Assembly: GCA_963734015.1 (NCBI GenBank)
Contig: CAVTFG010000019.1
Coordinates: 1-64,000, forward strand
Source of the DNA: JALZKA01 sp963734015
GTDB lineage: Bacteria; Actinomycetota; Thermoleophilia; Solirubrobacterales; 70-9
Reading direction: 5' to 3'
DNA length: 64,000 nt
Positions within the stretch are counted from its first letter, which is position 1. Every line of letters begins with the position of its first letter. The position numbers and the translations under genes are program-made. The notes beneath the pieces are model-generated. The model was not told the origin of the DNA, made no database searches, and worked only from the letters and a program-made list of their open reading frames with translations. Of this stretch, positions 40,907-49,074 are shown piece by piece.

Positions 40907-41168
40907 ACGAGACAGCAGTCAGGCACCCATCCGATCCGGCGGCACCGCGGGCTCTCGATCCACTCGCCGGAGCTATCTGCTTTGGACGAGAAGCGGCTAT
41001 TTCGCTTTGCATGGAAAGCGGCACGAATCACCGGCGCTTCTCCTTTCTCGCGCAATGGAGCAGTGAGCGAGTCGCCACGGCCCGGCTGCTGTTGGTGTCC
41101 GTCGCGAGTACCTCGTTGTTGAGATGAGATGCTCAAGACTGACCTAAGCCGGAAACAATGGAGGACCG
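40907..41168. other. Non-coding gap with palindromes only
   Basis: No convincing gene on either strand. The frames present have composition unlike their neighbours. It contains the CGCTTT-type palindromes listed separately and an AT-richer end (41120-41160) that may hold the promoter of the next gene. Confidence 0.5.
40980..41021 (+). repeat. CGCTTT...AAAGCG palindromes, site 1
   Basis: GCTTTGGACGAGAAGCGG (40980-40997) matches site 2 (42394-42411) at 17 of 18 positions. It is followed by CGCTTT-GCATGG-AAAGCG (41004-41021), a perfect 6-bp inverted repeat of the same type. Confidence 0.6.
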
Positions 41169-41579
41169 ATGGCCACCGCCGCCGACGTATCCGAGCTACT
41201 CGCCACCCACCAGCGACCGAGCGAGGTCGACCGCGAGGCGCTCGCCCGATGCATCGCCGAGTGCTACGACTGCGCCCGCAGCTGCACGATCTGCGTGGAC
41301 GCCGACCTCGCCAAGGGAGACGTCGCTGAGATGCGGCGGTGCATTCGCCTCTGCATGGACTGCGCCGACGTCTGCATCGCGACCGGACGCATGGTCAGCC
41401 GCCAGACGGAATACGACCCGGAGACCGCGCGGGCAGAGGTCGAGAGCTGCCGGCAATCCTGCTCGACCTGCGCCGAGGAGTGCGAACGCCACGCCCAGCA
41501 TCATGAGCATTGCCGGCTCTGCGCTGAAAGCTGCCGCCGTTGTGAGGCAGCCTGCACCGCCCTGCTCGACGCGATCTGA
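41169..41579 (+). CDS. Cys-rich four-helix-bundle protein, copper storage protein (Csp/DUF326)-like
   Basis: A 136-residue cytosolic protein with 17 Cys spaced in helical register: ARCIAECYDCARSCTICVDAD, RRCIRLCMDCADVCIATGR, SCRQSCSTCAEECERHAQHHEHCRLCAESCRRCEAACTALLD. CxxxC and CxxC repeats pointing into a four-helix bundle are the hallmark of Csp proteins, which bind many Cu(I) ions; no Tat signal is present, so it would be a cytosolic Csp3-type. Neighbouring AhpD-like protein may share a stress role. Confidence 0.85.
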   Translation: MATAADVSELLATHQRPSEVDREALARCIAECYDCARSCTICVDADLAKGDVAEMRRCIRLCMDCADVCIATGRMVSRQTEYDPETARAEVESCRQSCSTCAEECERHAQHHEHCRLCAESCRRCEAACTALLDAI

Positions 41580-41753
41580 GTTCCTCCGGTGCGACGCCGA
41601 AGCCTCGCGGCCGCCGGGATCGAGCGGATACTCGAAGGGCGCACATGTGGTGCAGCGAGAGGACGAGGGCTTGCGCCAGAAGATCGCGAGCGAGCGGCTC
41701 CGGGCGGGGCCCGGGGGCGTGGGAAGGAACGATGAGCACCGAAAGGAAGCAAG

Positions 41754-42233
41754 ATGGCTGACGATGTCCAGATCGCGAACCGACGGCTCGACGCGAGCGA
41801 GAACGCGGCACTGATCGGGATGGCCCGGATGGGTGCGGACGCGTTCGGGTACACGGCGGACCTGCGGATCGACCGCGGGCTCGCCCAGCTTCTGCGCCTG
41901 CGAGTTTCGCAGCTCAACAATTGCGCCTACTGCCTCAACCTGCATTACCAGGCGGCGCGCGAGGCGGGCATCCCCCGGGCCAAGATCGACACCCTGACCG
42001 CGTGGTGGGAGACCGAGCTTCACTCCGAGGCCGAGCAGGCGGCGCTCCGCTACACCGAGGCGCTCACCCGCGCCGCCGACACCGACCGGGACGCGGCGTT
42101 CCAGCGCTTCCACGACGCGCTCGCCGAGCACTTCAGCCCGGAGGAGACCCTCGAGATCGTCGCCGTCGTCGTCAACATGAACGTCTGGACCCGGATCAAG
42201 CTTGCCGAGGGCGCGATGCCTGGCCTGACCTGA
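41754..42233 (+). CDS. AhpD-like carboxymuconolactone decarboxylase-family protein
   Basis: A 159-residue all-helical protein. The redox motif is NNCAYCLNLHYQAAREAGI, with CxxC and the His five residues on, as in AhpD-type alkylhydroperoxidases (ExxCxxCxxxH); the ending AVVVNMNVWTRIKLAEGAMP is also typical. It probably reduces peroxides or acts as a disulfide reductase. AAAGGAAG gives a Shine-Dalgarno before ATG 41754. A 9-codon frame (ATG 41732, MSTERKQDG) overlaps the start and could be a coupling leader. Confidence 0.88.
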   Translation: MADDVQIANRRLDASENAALIGMARMGADAFGYTADLRIDRGLAQLLRLRVSQLNNCAYCLNLHYQAAREAGIPRAKIDTLTAWWETELHSEAEQAALRYTEALTRAADTDRDAAFQRFHDALAEHFSPEETLEIVAVVVNMNVWTRIKLAEGAMPGLT

Positions 42234-42350
42234 GGCCTGCCGCCGCTGCCGCCGCCGCACCGACGCCGCCGCGTGCGGGCGCTTTATCCAAGACGCCCAC
42301 GGCCTCCTTTGCGCGAGATGTGGCAGCGGCCGACTATTGGTGTCACTTCC

Positions 42351-42411
42351 GTCCAAAGCGCTTCTCATCCTTTCGCGTGAGAGCAGCAGTACCGCTTTGG
42401 ACGAAAAGCGG
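42351..42411 (+). repeat. CGCTTT...AAAGCG palindromes, site 2
   Basis: GTCCAAAGCG (42351-42360) and CGCTTTGGAC (42393-42402) are a perfect 10-bp inverted repeat. The second arm is itself part of CCGCTTT-GGACGA-AAAGCGG (42392-42411), a perfect 7-bp hairpin. Sites 1 and 2 flank the Csp-like and AhpD-like genes. Confidence 0.6.
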
Positions 42412-42422
42412 TCAAAGGCGCG

Positions 42423-42647
42423 GTGGTATCGGCTGGGATAGGCTCGCGCCGTGGCCGTGGGCTTGAGACGGACGTCGCGCCCTCGGGCCCATCGGCGCCG
42501 TCAACCACGCGTCGATGGTTCTCGAAGGACGCATACGAGGCGATCGTCGTCGGCAGCGGGTTCGGCGGTGCAGTGTCCGCGTGCCGCCTCGCCCAGGCCG
42601 GAGTCGATGTCGGCCTGATCGAGAGAGGCCGGCGCTTTCCGCCCTAG
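42423..42647 (+). pseudogene. Truncated GMC-type FAD oxidoreductase (cholesterol oxidase-like) N terminus
   Basis: The last 37 codons before a TAG at 42645 encode YEAIVVGSGFGGAVSACRL and AQAGVDVGLIERGRRFPP. This is the FAD-binding start of GMC oxidoreductases (GSGFGG ... ERGRRFPP), but the remaining about 450 residues are absent. The upstream codons are not family-like. It is a gene fragment left by deletion or rearrangement. Confidence 0.65.
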
Positions 42648-42731
42648 ATGTGGGAGCCGGTAGTCCGGGCCGTGGCGGACGTGGGTCGGCGCGCGGTGGC
42701 CCCGGACCTGCCGGGTTACGGCGTGCGCTCA
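42648..42731 (+). pseudogene. Alpha/beta hydrolase fragment abutting the GMC fragment
   Basis: Directly after the TAG, codons from ATG 42648 encode MWEPVVRAVADVGRRAVAPD and LPGYG, which is the beta-strand and turn following the HGxP motif in alpha/beta hydrolases. The HGxP motif before it and the nucleophile after it are missing. Two truncated genes thus meet at 42647/42648. Confidence 0.55.
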
Positions 42732-42757
42732 GGCGCCTCCCGGCGACCCGCGGGCCG

Positions 42758-44269
42758 TCACCAGGTCGTGGGTTTGGTCGGCGTGCGCACCCACACGTCG
42801 AAGAACGCACTCAGGTCCTGGCCGGAGACCTCCTCAAAGACCGCTTGGAAGTCGTCGGTGGTGGCGGTCGAGTCGTCGTAGCGCGTGAGCCACTCCTGGC
42901 TGGCGGCGAAGAACGTCCCGTCGCCGACCTTGACCCGGAGGGCGTGCAGCGTCGCCGCGCCCCGGTCGTAGACCGCGCCGTGGAAGAGGCCCAGCGGACC
43001 CGGGTCCGCGATGGCCAGGTCCCAGAAGGGGTCATCAGCGGGGATCTCCATGACGGCGTCGAAGCTCTCCTGGGCGGAGTGGCCGCCGCTGTCCTGGCTC
43101 CACAACCACTCGACGTAGGTGGCCCAGCCCTCGTTGAGCCAGATGTCCGCCCACCGCTCCGGGCTCACGGCGTTGCCGAACCACTGGTGCCCGAGCTCGT
43201 GGACGACGGTGCCCTCCCGTGCCACCCGAGAGTAGACGGGCCGGGTCTGTGTCTCGAGCGCGTAGCCGACGCTGTCGTCATCGACGATCGCGCCGGCGGA
43301 GTTGAACGGGTACGACCCGAACGTCTCCTCGAGGAAGGCGATCATCTCCGCCTGCAGGTCGAGGCTCGCCTCGGTGGTGGCCGCGTTGGTGGCCGTGAGG
43401 TTGTCGTCGACCGCGTCGATGATCGGCAGCCCACCGGCTGTCTCGGTGAAGCGCAGCTCGTAGTCACCGACCGAGGCGGTGGTGAGATAGCTGGCCTGCG
43501 GATCGGGGGCGTCCCAGAACCAGGTCGTCCACCCGTTCTCGGTGACGGGGTCGCGTGTGGGCAGCCCGTTGGCGACCGCGACCTTGCCCTCGGGTACGGT
43601 GATCTCGAAGTCGTAGGTCGCCTTGTCGGTCTGGTGGTCGCTGACCGGGTACCAGGTCATCGAGCCCTCGGGCTCGCTCACCACCATGGCGCCGTCCCGC
43701 ATGGTCACCCAGCCGTAGAGGACACCCTCGATGTCGGTCGGCCGAGTGGTCGCACCGCCGTAGGTGACGACTACGCGCGCCGTCTGCCCCTGCTTGATCT
43801 TGGGGCGGGGCTGGATCGTGAGCTCCCAGATGCGGGCCGCGTCGTCCTGCTCCTGCCAGTAGGCCGCGCCCTCGACCTCGGCCCCGCCGGCGGGCGGCGC
43901 CACCTCGCTGGCCCGCTTCCCGTTGACGGTGATCGCCTGCACGTCCAGGTCGCGCAGATCGAGGTTGAATCGGTCCAGGTCCTGCGTGGCCACCAGGTCG
44001 ATCGTCGCCACCCCGCTCAGTTGGCCGACGAGCGGGGCCGGGGTGGGCTCCGGCGGCGTGTAGGTGAGGTCGAGGTCGTAGTGCTTCACGTCGTACCCAC
44101 CGTTGCCGGCGAACGGGAAGTAGGGGTCGCCCGCACCAGGGGCACCGGCCGTGTACCTCGGCTCCGCCGGACCGCTCTGGGCGGCCGTCGGACCGGCCGA
44201 GAGGGCGAGCGCCCCCGTTGCCACCAGGACCGCCGCCAACGCTCCGGACACCTGTCTGCGAACACGCAC
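42758..44269 (-). CDS. Secreted M1-family metallopeptidase (aminopeptidase N-like)
   Basis: A 503-residue exported zinc peptidase. A signal peptide (VRVRRQVSGALAAVLVATGALALSAGPTAAQ) is followed by the M1 beta-saddle domain (YDVKHYDLDLTYTPPE...) and the thermolysin-like domain with HELGHQWFGNAVSPERWADIWLNEGWATYVEWLW (zinc HExxH...E). The GAMEN exopeptidase motif corresponds to a poorly matching region (GAIVDDDSVGYALETQT), so activity may be endopeptidase-like or altered. The C-terminal ARM domains of large M1 enzymes are absent. Start GTG chosen for AGAGGAG 7 nt upstream and the signal peptide. It lies beside gene debris. Confidence 0.87.
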   Translation of the reverse strand: MRVRRQVSGALAAVLVATGALALSAGPTAAQSGPAEPRYTAGAPGAGDPYFPFAGNGGYDVKHYDLDLTYTPPEPTPAPLVGQLSGVATIDLVATQDLDRFNLDLRDLDVQAITVNGKRASEVAPPAGGAEVEGAAYWQEQDDAARIWELTIQPRPKIKQGQTARVVVTYGGATTRPTDIEGVLYGWVTMRDGAMVVSEPEGSMTWYPVSDHQTDKATYDFEITVPEGKVAVANGLPTRDPVTENGWTTWFWDAPDPQASYLTTASVGDYELRFTETAGGLPIIDAVDDNLTATNAATTEASLDLQAEMIAFLEETFGSYPFNSAGAIVDDDSVGYALETQTRPVYSRVAREGTVVHELGHQWFGNAVSPERWADIWLNEGWATYVEWLWSQDSGGHSAQESFDAVMEIPADDPFWDLAIADPGPLGLFHGAVYDRGAATLHALRVKVGDGTFFAASQEWLTRYDDSTATTDDFQAVFEEVSGQDLSAFFDVWVRTPTKPTTW

Positions 44270-44486
44270 AACGATCTCCTCTGCACTCGGGTCGCGCGCA
44301 TCCCATTCTAGACGAGCAACGTGGCACCGCACCGAAGCCCTTTGAGGCCGCTGGGCCGCCGGAGCAGCCCGGAATCGCACCTTGGACGACTCGGGGGCGT
44401 CCAGTCGGCGCTGGCCCCTCCCCGCTTAGTACACAAAGCCGTCGCCGAGATCAGGCCGGTAGGCGTGCTCGCTCGACGATCCGTGC

Positions 44487-44533
44487 GTCGTAGCGAGAAA
44501 CGAATCGGGCCACCTATCGGATTTCGCTACGAC
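44487..44533. promoter_or_regulatory. Long inverted repeat in the 370-bp gap before the ABC exporter
   Basis: GTCGTAGCGA (44487-44496) and TCGCTACGAC (44524-44533) are perfect inverted 10-mers, extended inward by ATC/GAT pairs with a small bulge. The gap (44270-44639) holds no gene. The repeat ends 106 bp before the ABC gene and could be an operator for an exporter regulator or an RNA stem. Confidence 0.45.
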
Positions 44534-44639
44534 CCAGGGCCAGGGGCACACGCCCGACGCTCACCGCGGGCGACTTCACGTAGAGGCACGGCCGGCCGTG
44601 CGCGGGTGACGCGCGGCCGGTCTGCCAAGCTCAGGCGTC

Positions 44640-45530
44640 GTGGACGCGATCAGCCTCAGAGGAGTGGTGAAGCGCTTCGGCTCGATCACGGCCGTGGACC
44701 ACCTCGACCTGGACGTGCCCCCGGGCATCTGCCTCGGCCTCCTGGGCCCGAACGGCGCCGGCAAGTCCACGACCATGCGGCTCTTGACCGGGCAGGCGAT
44801 CGCCGACGAGGGAGAGATCCGCGTGCTCGAGCACACCCTGCCGGCCGACGCCAAGCGGGCCCGCGCCGAGATGGGCGTGGTTCCCCAGCTCGACAACCTC
44901 GACGTGGACGTCACGGTCGAGGAGAACCTCGCCGTGTTCGCGCGCCTCTACCGGGTGCCCGACGTGGGCGCGGCGGTCGACCGCTCGCTGGAGCTCGCCC
45001 GCCTGACCGGACGGAGGACCGATGCGGTCGACGAGCTCTCCGGAGGTATGCGCCGCCGACTGCTGCTCGCTCGCGGCCTCGTCCACCAACCCCGTCTGAT
45101 GCTGCTCGATGAGCCGACGGTCGGGCTCGATCCCCAGATCCGCACGGAACTTTGGACCCTGATCGGCGACCTGCGCACGCGCGGAACGACGATCCTGATG
45201 TCGACCCACTACATCGAGGAGGCCGAGCGCCTCGCCGACGAGGTCGCGCTCATGGCGAAGGGCAAGGTCATCGCGCGCGGCAAGCCCTCGGCCCTGATCG
45301 CCGAGCACGCGGGGCGCGAGACCGCCGAGATCTACGGCCCGCCCGATCGCCTCGCCGAGGCCCGAGGCATCGCCGAGTCCCAAGGCCTTCGCGTCCGGCC
45401 CGCCGGCCCGGCGATCGCCGTGGTCGGCGCCGAGCGCGCGGTTGACGGAGCGGTTCCCGACGACGCAATCCGCCGCGCAGCCTCGCTCGAAGACGTGTTC
45501 GTGCTCCTCACGGGGGAGGAGGCGGAGTGA
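44640..45530 (+). CDS. ABC transporter ATP-binding protein, ABC-2 (DrrA/NodI) type
   Basis: A 296-residue ATPase. Walker A GPNGAGKSTTMRLLTG, Q-loop VVPQLDNLDVDVTVEENLAVFARLY, signature LSGGMRRRLLLARGLVHQP, Walker B LMLLDEPTVGLDPQ and H-loop MSTHYIEEAERLAD are intact; a C-terminal domain of about 75 residues follows. It belongs to exporters of antibiotics, lipids or polysaccharides. GTG start; the permease gene overlaps the end (GTGA). Confidence 0.94.
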   Translation: MDAISLRGVVKRFGSITAVDHLDLDVPPGICLGLLGPNGAGKSTTMRLLTGQAIADEGEIRVLEHTLPADAKRARAEMGVVPQLDNLDVDVTVEENLAVFARLYRVPDVGAAVDRSLELARLTGRRTDAVDELSGGMRRRLLLARGLVHQPRLMLLDEPTVGLDPQIRTELWTLIGDLRTRGTTILMSTHYIEEAERLADEVALMAKGKVIARGKPSALIAEHAGRETAEIYGPPDRLAEARGIAESQGLRVRPAGPAIAVVGAERAVDGAVPDDAIRRAASLEDVFVLLTGEEAE

Positions 45531-46309
45531 GCGAGGTTGGCGCCCGCCGGCTCGAGCCGGCGGCGATCACGGGCGTGATGAGCCGGGAGGTCGCCAACTT
45601 CCGCACCTTCTGGAAGGCGACGACCTTCTCCAGCGTCCTCGAGCCGATCGTCTACCTGCTCGCGTTCGGCCTCGGCCTCGGCGCGACCGTCGTCAGCGAC
45701 GTGGACGGCCTCGACTATGTGGAGTTCGTCGGCACCGGGATGGTCGCGACCGCGGTGATCTTCTCCAGCGCGCTCCCCGCGATGTTCGGCACCTTCGTCA
45801 AGCACCGCTTCCAGATGACCTACGACGCGATCCTCGCGGCTCCCGTCGACGTCGAGGAGCTGGTGACGGGCGAGATGCTGTGGATCGGGATCCGCGCCGG
45901 CTTCTACGGATGCTTCCCGCTGCTGGTCACGATCGCGTTCGGCCTCGACCCGGCGCTCGGAATGCTGCTGGTGCCGCTCTTCTGCTTCACCACGGCCCTC
46001 GGCTTCGCGGCGTTCGGGATCGCGGTGGCTGCCACCGTCGGCAAGATCGACCAGTTCAACTACGTCACTACCCTGATCATCACGCCGCTCTTCCTCGTCG
46101 CCGGGACGTTCTTCCCGATCGACGAGCTGCCCGAAGGCTTCCAGGTGGTGGCCAACGTGAACCCGCTCTACCAACTCGTGGAACTCGTCCGGCACGCGGC
46201 CTTCGGCTTCGAGGCCACCGACCTGCTCCGGTTCGCCTTCCTCGTCGCGTTCGCGCTCGCCATGTGGCGGGTCGCGGTGCGGCGGATGGAGCTCCGCCTG
46301 ATCGACTGA
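45527..46309 (+). CDS. ABC-2 type transporter permease
   Basis: A 260-residue membrane protein with six helices and the ABC-2 pattern: an amphipathic N terminus (FRTFWKATTFSSVLEPIVYLLAFGLGLG), the mid-protein KHRFQMTYDAILAAPVDVEELVTGEMLW coupling segment, and the FLVAGTFFPIDELPEGFQVVANVNPLYQLVELVR motif. It resembles NodJ/DrrB proteins. It forms the exporter with the preceding ATPase. Substrate unknown. The stop overlaps the lipoprotein start (TGATG). Confidence 0.92.
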   Translation: MSEVGARRLEPAAITGVMSREVANFRTFWKATTFSSVLEPIVYLLAFGLGLGATVVSDVDGLDYVEFVGTGMVATAVIFSSALPAMFGTFVKHRFQMTYDAILAAPVDVEELVTGEMLWIGIRAGFYGCFPLLVTIAFGLDPALGMLLVPLFCFTTALGFAAFGIAVAATVGKIDQFNYVTTLIITPLFLVAGTFFPIDELPEGFQVVANVNPLYQLVELVRHAAFGFEATDLLRFAFLVAFALAMWRVAVRRMELRLID

Positions 46310-46638
46310 TGCGACGCACGCTGGTGCTCATCCTGGCCGCTGTCGCCATCGCCGGCTGCGGCGGTGACGACGACGAGCCGGCGGCGAATGCGGAGTCGGC
46401 CGGGGCCAGCGGCGCGGAGGGCGTCGTGGCCGGCGCCGCCTACGACATCACCGTCGGCGAGTTCATCGCCGAGCTGCAGCCGGACAAGCAGGACATCCTG
46501 CGGGACTTCGTCGCCGACAGCGAGGCGTGCAAGGGGGTCAAGGTCGACTCGGGCTTCGTCCTCCTAGTGACCGCGGAGGCGATCGACGCCGGGCAGGAGG
46601 AGCCGCTCGCGGACCTCGTCGAGGAGCAGTGTGGCTAA
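46309..46638 (+). CDS. Small putative lipoprotein
   Basis: A 109-residue protein. Signal MRRTLVLILAAVAIAGCGG gives a lipobox (AIAGC) for lipid anchoring outside the membrane. The mature part is acidic with a helical folded segment, AAYDITVGEFIAELQPDKQDI, and two Cys (EACKG, EEQCG) that could pair. It overlaps the ABC permease gene and the next gene, so it may be an accessory of the exporter. I do not recognise the family. Confidence 0.7.
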   Translation: MRRTLVLILAAVAIAGCGGDDDEPAANAESAGASGAEGVVAGAAYDITVGEFIAELQPDKQDILRDFVADSEACKGVKVDSGFVLLVTAEAIDAGQEEPLADLVEEQCG

Positions 46639-46969
46639 GCGCCGCCGCAAGGAGCCGCCGGCGACCGTCGACTACACGGACGCCGAGGGCAACGTCCTGA
46701 CCCTGCGCGAGTCGCTCAGCTCCGGGTCGATCCGCAAGATCGCGAAGGCGCGGGCCTCGGGCGCCGCGACGGTCGACGACGACTACCAGCGGCGGTCCGA
46801 GCTCCTGTTCGAGCGGCTCGCCGTGCGGTGGGAGATCGCCGGCCTCCCGATCGAGGAGCAGAAGCTCCTGTTGGCGCGCTACCGGATGGCTGACTCGCAG
46901 ACGCAGCGCTGGGTCCGGCGCACGCTCGCCGACCACGTTGCGCGGCTGATCCCCGAGCTCGCGGAGTAG
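46631..46969 (+). CDS. Conserved hypothetical protein, small charged
   Basis: A 112-residue cytosolic protein beginning MAKRRRKEPPATVDYTDAEG. It is helical and basic at the start, with the segment RYRMADSQTQRWVRRTLADHV at the end. No motif is known to me. The GTG start overlaps the lipoprotein stop by 8 bp, and it ends 25 bp before the next gene. Confidence 0.65.
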   Translation: MAKRRRKEPPATVDYTDAEGNVLTLRESLSSGSIRKIAKARASGAATVDDDYQRRSELLFERLAVRWEIAGLPIEEQKLLLARYRMADSQTQRWVRRTLADHVARLIPELAE

Positions 46970-46980
46970 CGCCAGAAGGC

Positions 46981-46986
46981 GATAAT
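46981..46986 (+). promoter_or_regulatory. Candidate -10 box of the NTF2-like gene
   Basis: GATAAT ends 8 nt before the ATG at 46995, the same arrangement as at lysA. Confidence 0.5.
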
Positions 46987-46994
46987 GAGGGCCG

Positions 46995-47396
46995 ATGGAG
47001 CGCGCTGAGGTGGATCGCTGGCTGGAGGCGTACGTCGCCGCGTGGAAGAGCTACGACCCCGGCCAGATCGGCGCCCTGTTCAGCGAGGACGTCCGCTACC
47101 GGTACTACCCGTACGACCCCGCGTTCGAGGGCCGTGAGGCGGTCGTCCGCAGCTGGCTGGGCGAGAACGAGGCGGAGGGAGCCTCGGGCCGCGACGCCGA
47201 AGGCACCTACGACGGCTCGTACGCCACGGTCGCGATCGACGGTGACGTCGCGGTCGCCACCGGGACCAGCACCTACTTCACGGAGCCGGGCGGCGCGGTC
47301 GAGAAGGTCTACTACAACTGCTTCGTGATGCGCTTCGATGCCGATGGCCGCTGCTCGGAGTACACCGAGTGGTTCAACAAACGGCCGGATCCCTAG
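46995..47396 (+). CDS. SnoaL-like / NTF2-fold protein
   Basis: A 133-residue single-domain protein: VDRWLEAYVAAWKSYDPGQIGALFSEDVRYRYYPYDPAFEGREAVVRSWL at the start and YYNCFVMRFDADGRCSEYTEWF at the end are typical of the SnoaL-like polyketide cyclase/limonene epoxide hydrolase group. It lacks an assignable catalytic pair. Probable leaderless transcript; no operon partner downstream on the same strand within 90 bp. Confidence 0.82.
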   Translation: MERAEVDRWLEAYVAAWKSYDPGQIGALFSEDVRYRYYPYDPAFEGREAVVRSWLGENEAEGASGRDAEGTYDGSYATVAIDGDVAVATGTSTYFTEPGGAVEKVYYNCFVMRFDADGRCSEYTEWFNKRPDP

Positions 47397-47490
47397 GCCA
47401 TCGGCCCGGCCAGGTCCACCAGGCGAGGATCCCCCTCACGCCAAGGAATAGTCTCGTGACCACTCCCGAGCCCCAGCGGAAAGGATTCCC

Positions 47491-48294
47491 ATGAGCAATG
47501 AATCTCCTCCCGACAGCATCGTCTTCGTCCACGGTTTCTGGGTGACCCCCCGGAGTTGGGAGAACTGGATCGCCCACTATGAGGCGAAGGGATACAACGT
47601 GATCGCGCCCGCCTACCCCGGCTTCGAGGTGGAGGTGGAGGCGTTGAACGAAGACGACACGCCCATCGTGGAAGCTCGCGTGCCGGCTATCGTCGAGAAC
47701 TTCGAGAACGCGATCAAGGGGCTGGATTCAGCACCGATCATCATCGGCCACTCAGCTGGCGGCGCGTTCACTCAAGTGCTCTTGGACCACGGCTACGGTG
47801 CGGCTGGCGTGGCGCTGAACTCGGCTCCGACGGAGGGGGTGCGGATCGTGCCACCGTCCCAGGTGAAGTCCACGTGGCCCGTGTTGAAGAACCCGGCGAA
47901 CCACCACAAGGCGGTGGGCTTCACGTTTGAGCAGTGGAACTACGCATTCACCAACGGCCTGCCGGAGGAGCAATCACGGGAACTCTACGAGCGGTACCAC
48001 ATCCCTGGGTCAGGCCGGATTCTGTTTGACAGCGTCACCGCCAACTTCATTCCCGGGCCGCAAGCCACGGCGGTGAATTACAAGAACGACGACCGTGCTC
48101 CGCTGCTGTTCGTGTCCGGCAGCGAGGACCACCTCATGCCGCCGTCGATCCAGCAGTCCAACCACAAGCACTACAAGTCAGACACCGTTACCGAGATCAC
48201 CGAGTACGAGGGGCCGCACCTGATGATCGCCGCGGACGGCTGGGAGAAGATCGCCGACGACGTCCTGGAGTGGGCCGTCGAGCACGCTCGATGA
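47491..48294 (+). CDS. Alpha/beta hydrolase (lipase/esterase-like)
   Basis: A 267-residue hydrolase. HGFWVTPRSWENW is the oxyanion motif, IIGHSAGGAFTQ the Ser nucleophile elbow, GSEDHLMPP the acid, and GPHLMIAADGWEKIA the His. The gene is less G/C-rich at third positions than its neighbours (for example AATGAATCT and GATTCAGCA codons), which suggests recent acquisition. AAAGGA lies 6 nt before the ATG, and TAGTCT (about 47448) could be its -10 box. Close relatives are annotated as general hydrolases; substrate unknown. Confidence 0.88.
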   Translation: MSNESPPDSIVFVHGFWVTPRSWENWIAHYEAKGYNVIAPAYPGFEVEVEALNEDDTPIVEARVPAIVENFENAIKGLDSAPIIIGHSAGGAFTQVLLDHGYGAAGVALNSAPTEGVRIVPPSQVKSTWPVLKNPANHHKAVGFTFEQWNYAFTNGLPEEQSRELYERYHIPGSGRILFDSVTANFIPGPQATAVNYKNDDRAPLLFVSGSEDHLMPPSIQQSNHKHYKSDTVTEITEYEGPHLMIAADGWEKIADDVLEWAVEHAR

Positions 48295-48321
48295 ATGGCG
48301 ATCTCGGGCCCTCGATCGGTC

Positions 48322-49074
48322 CTAAGCCCGTCCCGACTCCAGCAGCCGCCGCAAGAACCGTTGGGTTTCCGGCTGCGAGGGGTTTTCGAACAGCTTCGAT
48401 GGCGGCGCGACCTCGAGCAGCCGCCCCTCGTGGAGGAAGCCGACGCGGTCGGCGACCTCGCGGGCGAAGCCCATCTCGTGGGTGGCGAGCAGCATCGTCA
48501 CGCCCTCGTCCTTCAGGTCTCTAACAGCCTGGAGCACCTCGCCGACGAGCTCCGGGTCGAGCGCGCTCGTGACCTCGTCCAGCATCATCGCCCGCGGCCG
48601 GGTGCCGAACGCCCTCGCGATGGCGACGCGTTGCTGTTGGCCGCCGGACAGGCGATCGGGGTAGTCGTCCTCGCGTCCGGCGAGCCCGAAGCGCTCGAGC
48701 AGGGCGAGCGCCCGCGTCCTGGCCTCGGCCTTGGGAGTGCCGTGGCCCTGGACGAGCCCGAGCAGGACGTTGTCGAGCGCGCTCAGGTGCGGGAACAGGT
48801 TGTAGGCCTGGAACACGAGCCCGAGCCGGCGCCGCACGCCGACCGCGCGCACCGAGGGGTCGGTGATCACGTCGCCGTCGAGGAAGACGTCCCCCTCGTC
48901 GATGTCCTCGAGCAGGTCGACGCAGCGCAGCAGCGTGGACTTGCCGGAACCCGAGGCACCGATCAACGCCACGGCCTCGTGCTCGTGAACGGTGAGGTCG
49001 ATCCCGCGCAGCACCTGGAGGTCGCCAAACGCCTTCGTGACGCCCTTGAGCTCGAGGACCGGCTCGCCCGCCAT
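48322..49074 (-). CDS. Polar amino-acid ABC transporter ATP-binding protein
   Basis: A 250-residue GlnQ/HisP-type ATPase. Walker A GASGSGKSTLLRCVD, Q-loop LVFQAYNLFPHLSALDNV, signature LSGGQQQRVAIARAF, Walker B AMMLDEVTSALDPE (with the typical DEVTSALDP) and H-loop LATHEMGFAREV. Start ATG overlaps the permease stop (TGATG); an upstream in-frame extension to 49137 lies inside the permease gene and is rejected. It is the last gene of the importer operon. Confidence 0.95.
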   Translation of the reverse strand: MAGEPVLELKGVTKAFGDLQVLRGIDLTVHEHEAVALIGASGSGKSTLLRCVDLLEDIDEGDVFLDGDVITDPSVRAVGVRRRLGLVFQAYNLFPHLSALDNVLLGLVQGHGTPKAEARTRALALLERFGLAGREDDYPDRLSGGQQQRVAIARAFGTRPRAMMLDEVTSALDPELVGEVLQAVRDLKDEGVTMLLATHEMGFAREVADRVGFLHEGRLLEVAPPSKLFENPSQPETQRFLRRLLESGRA

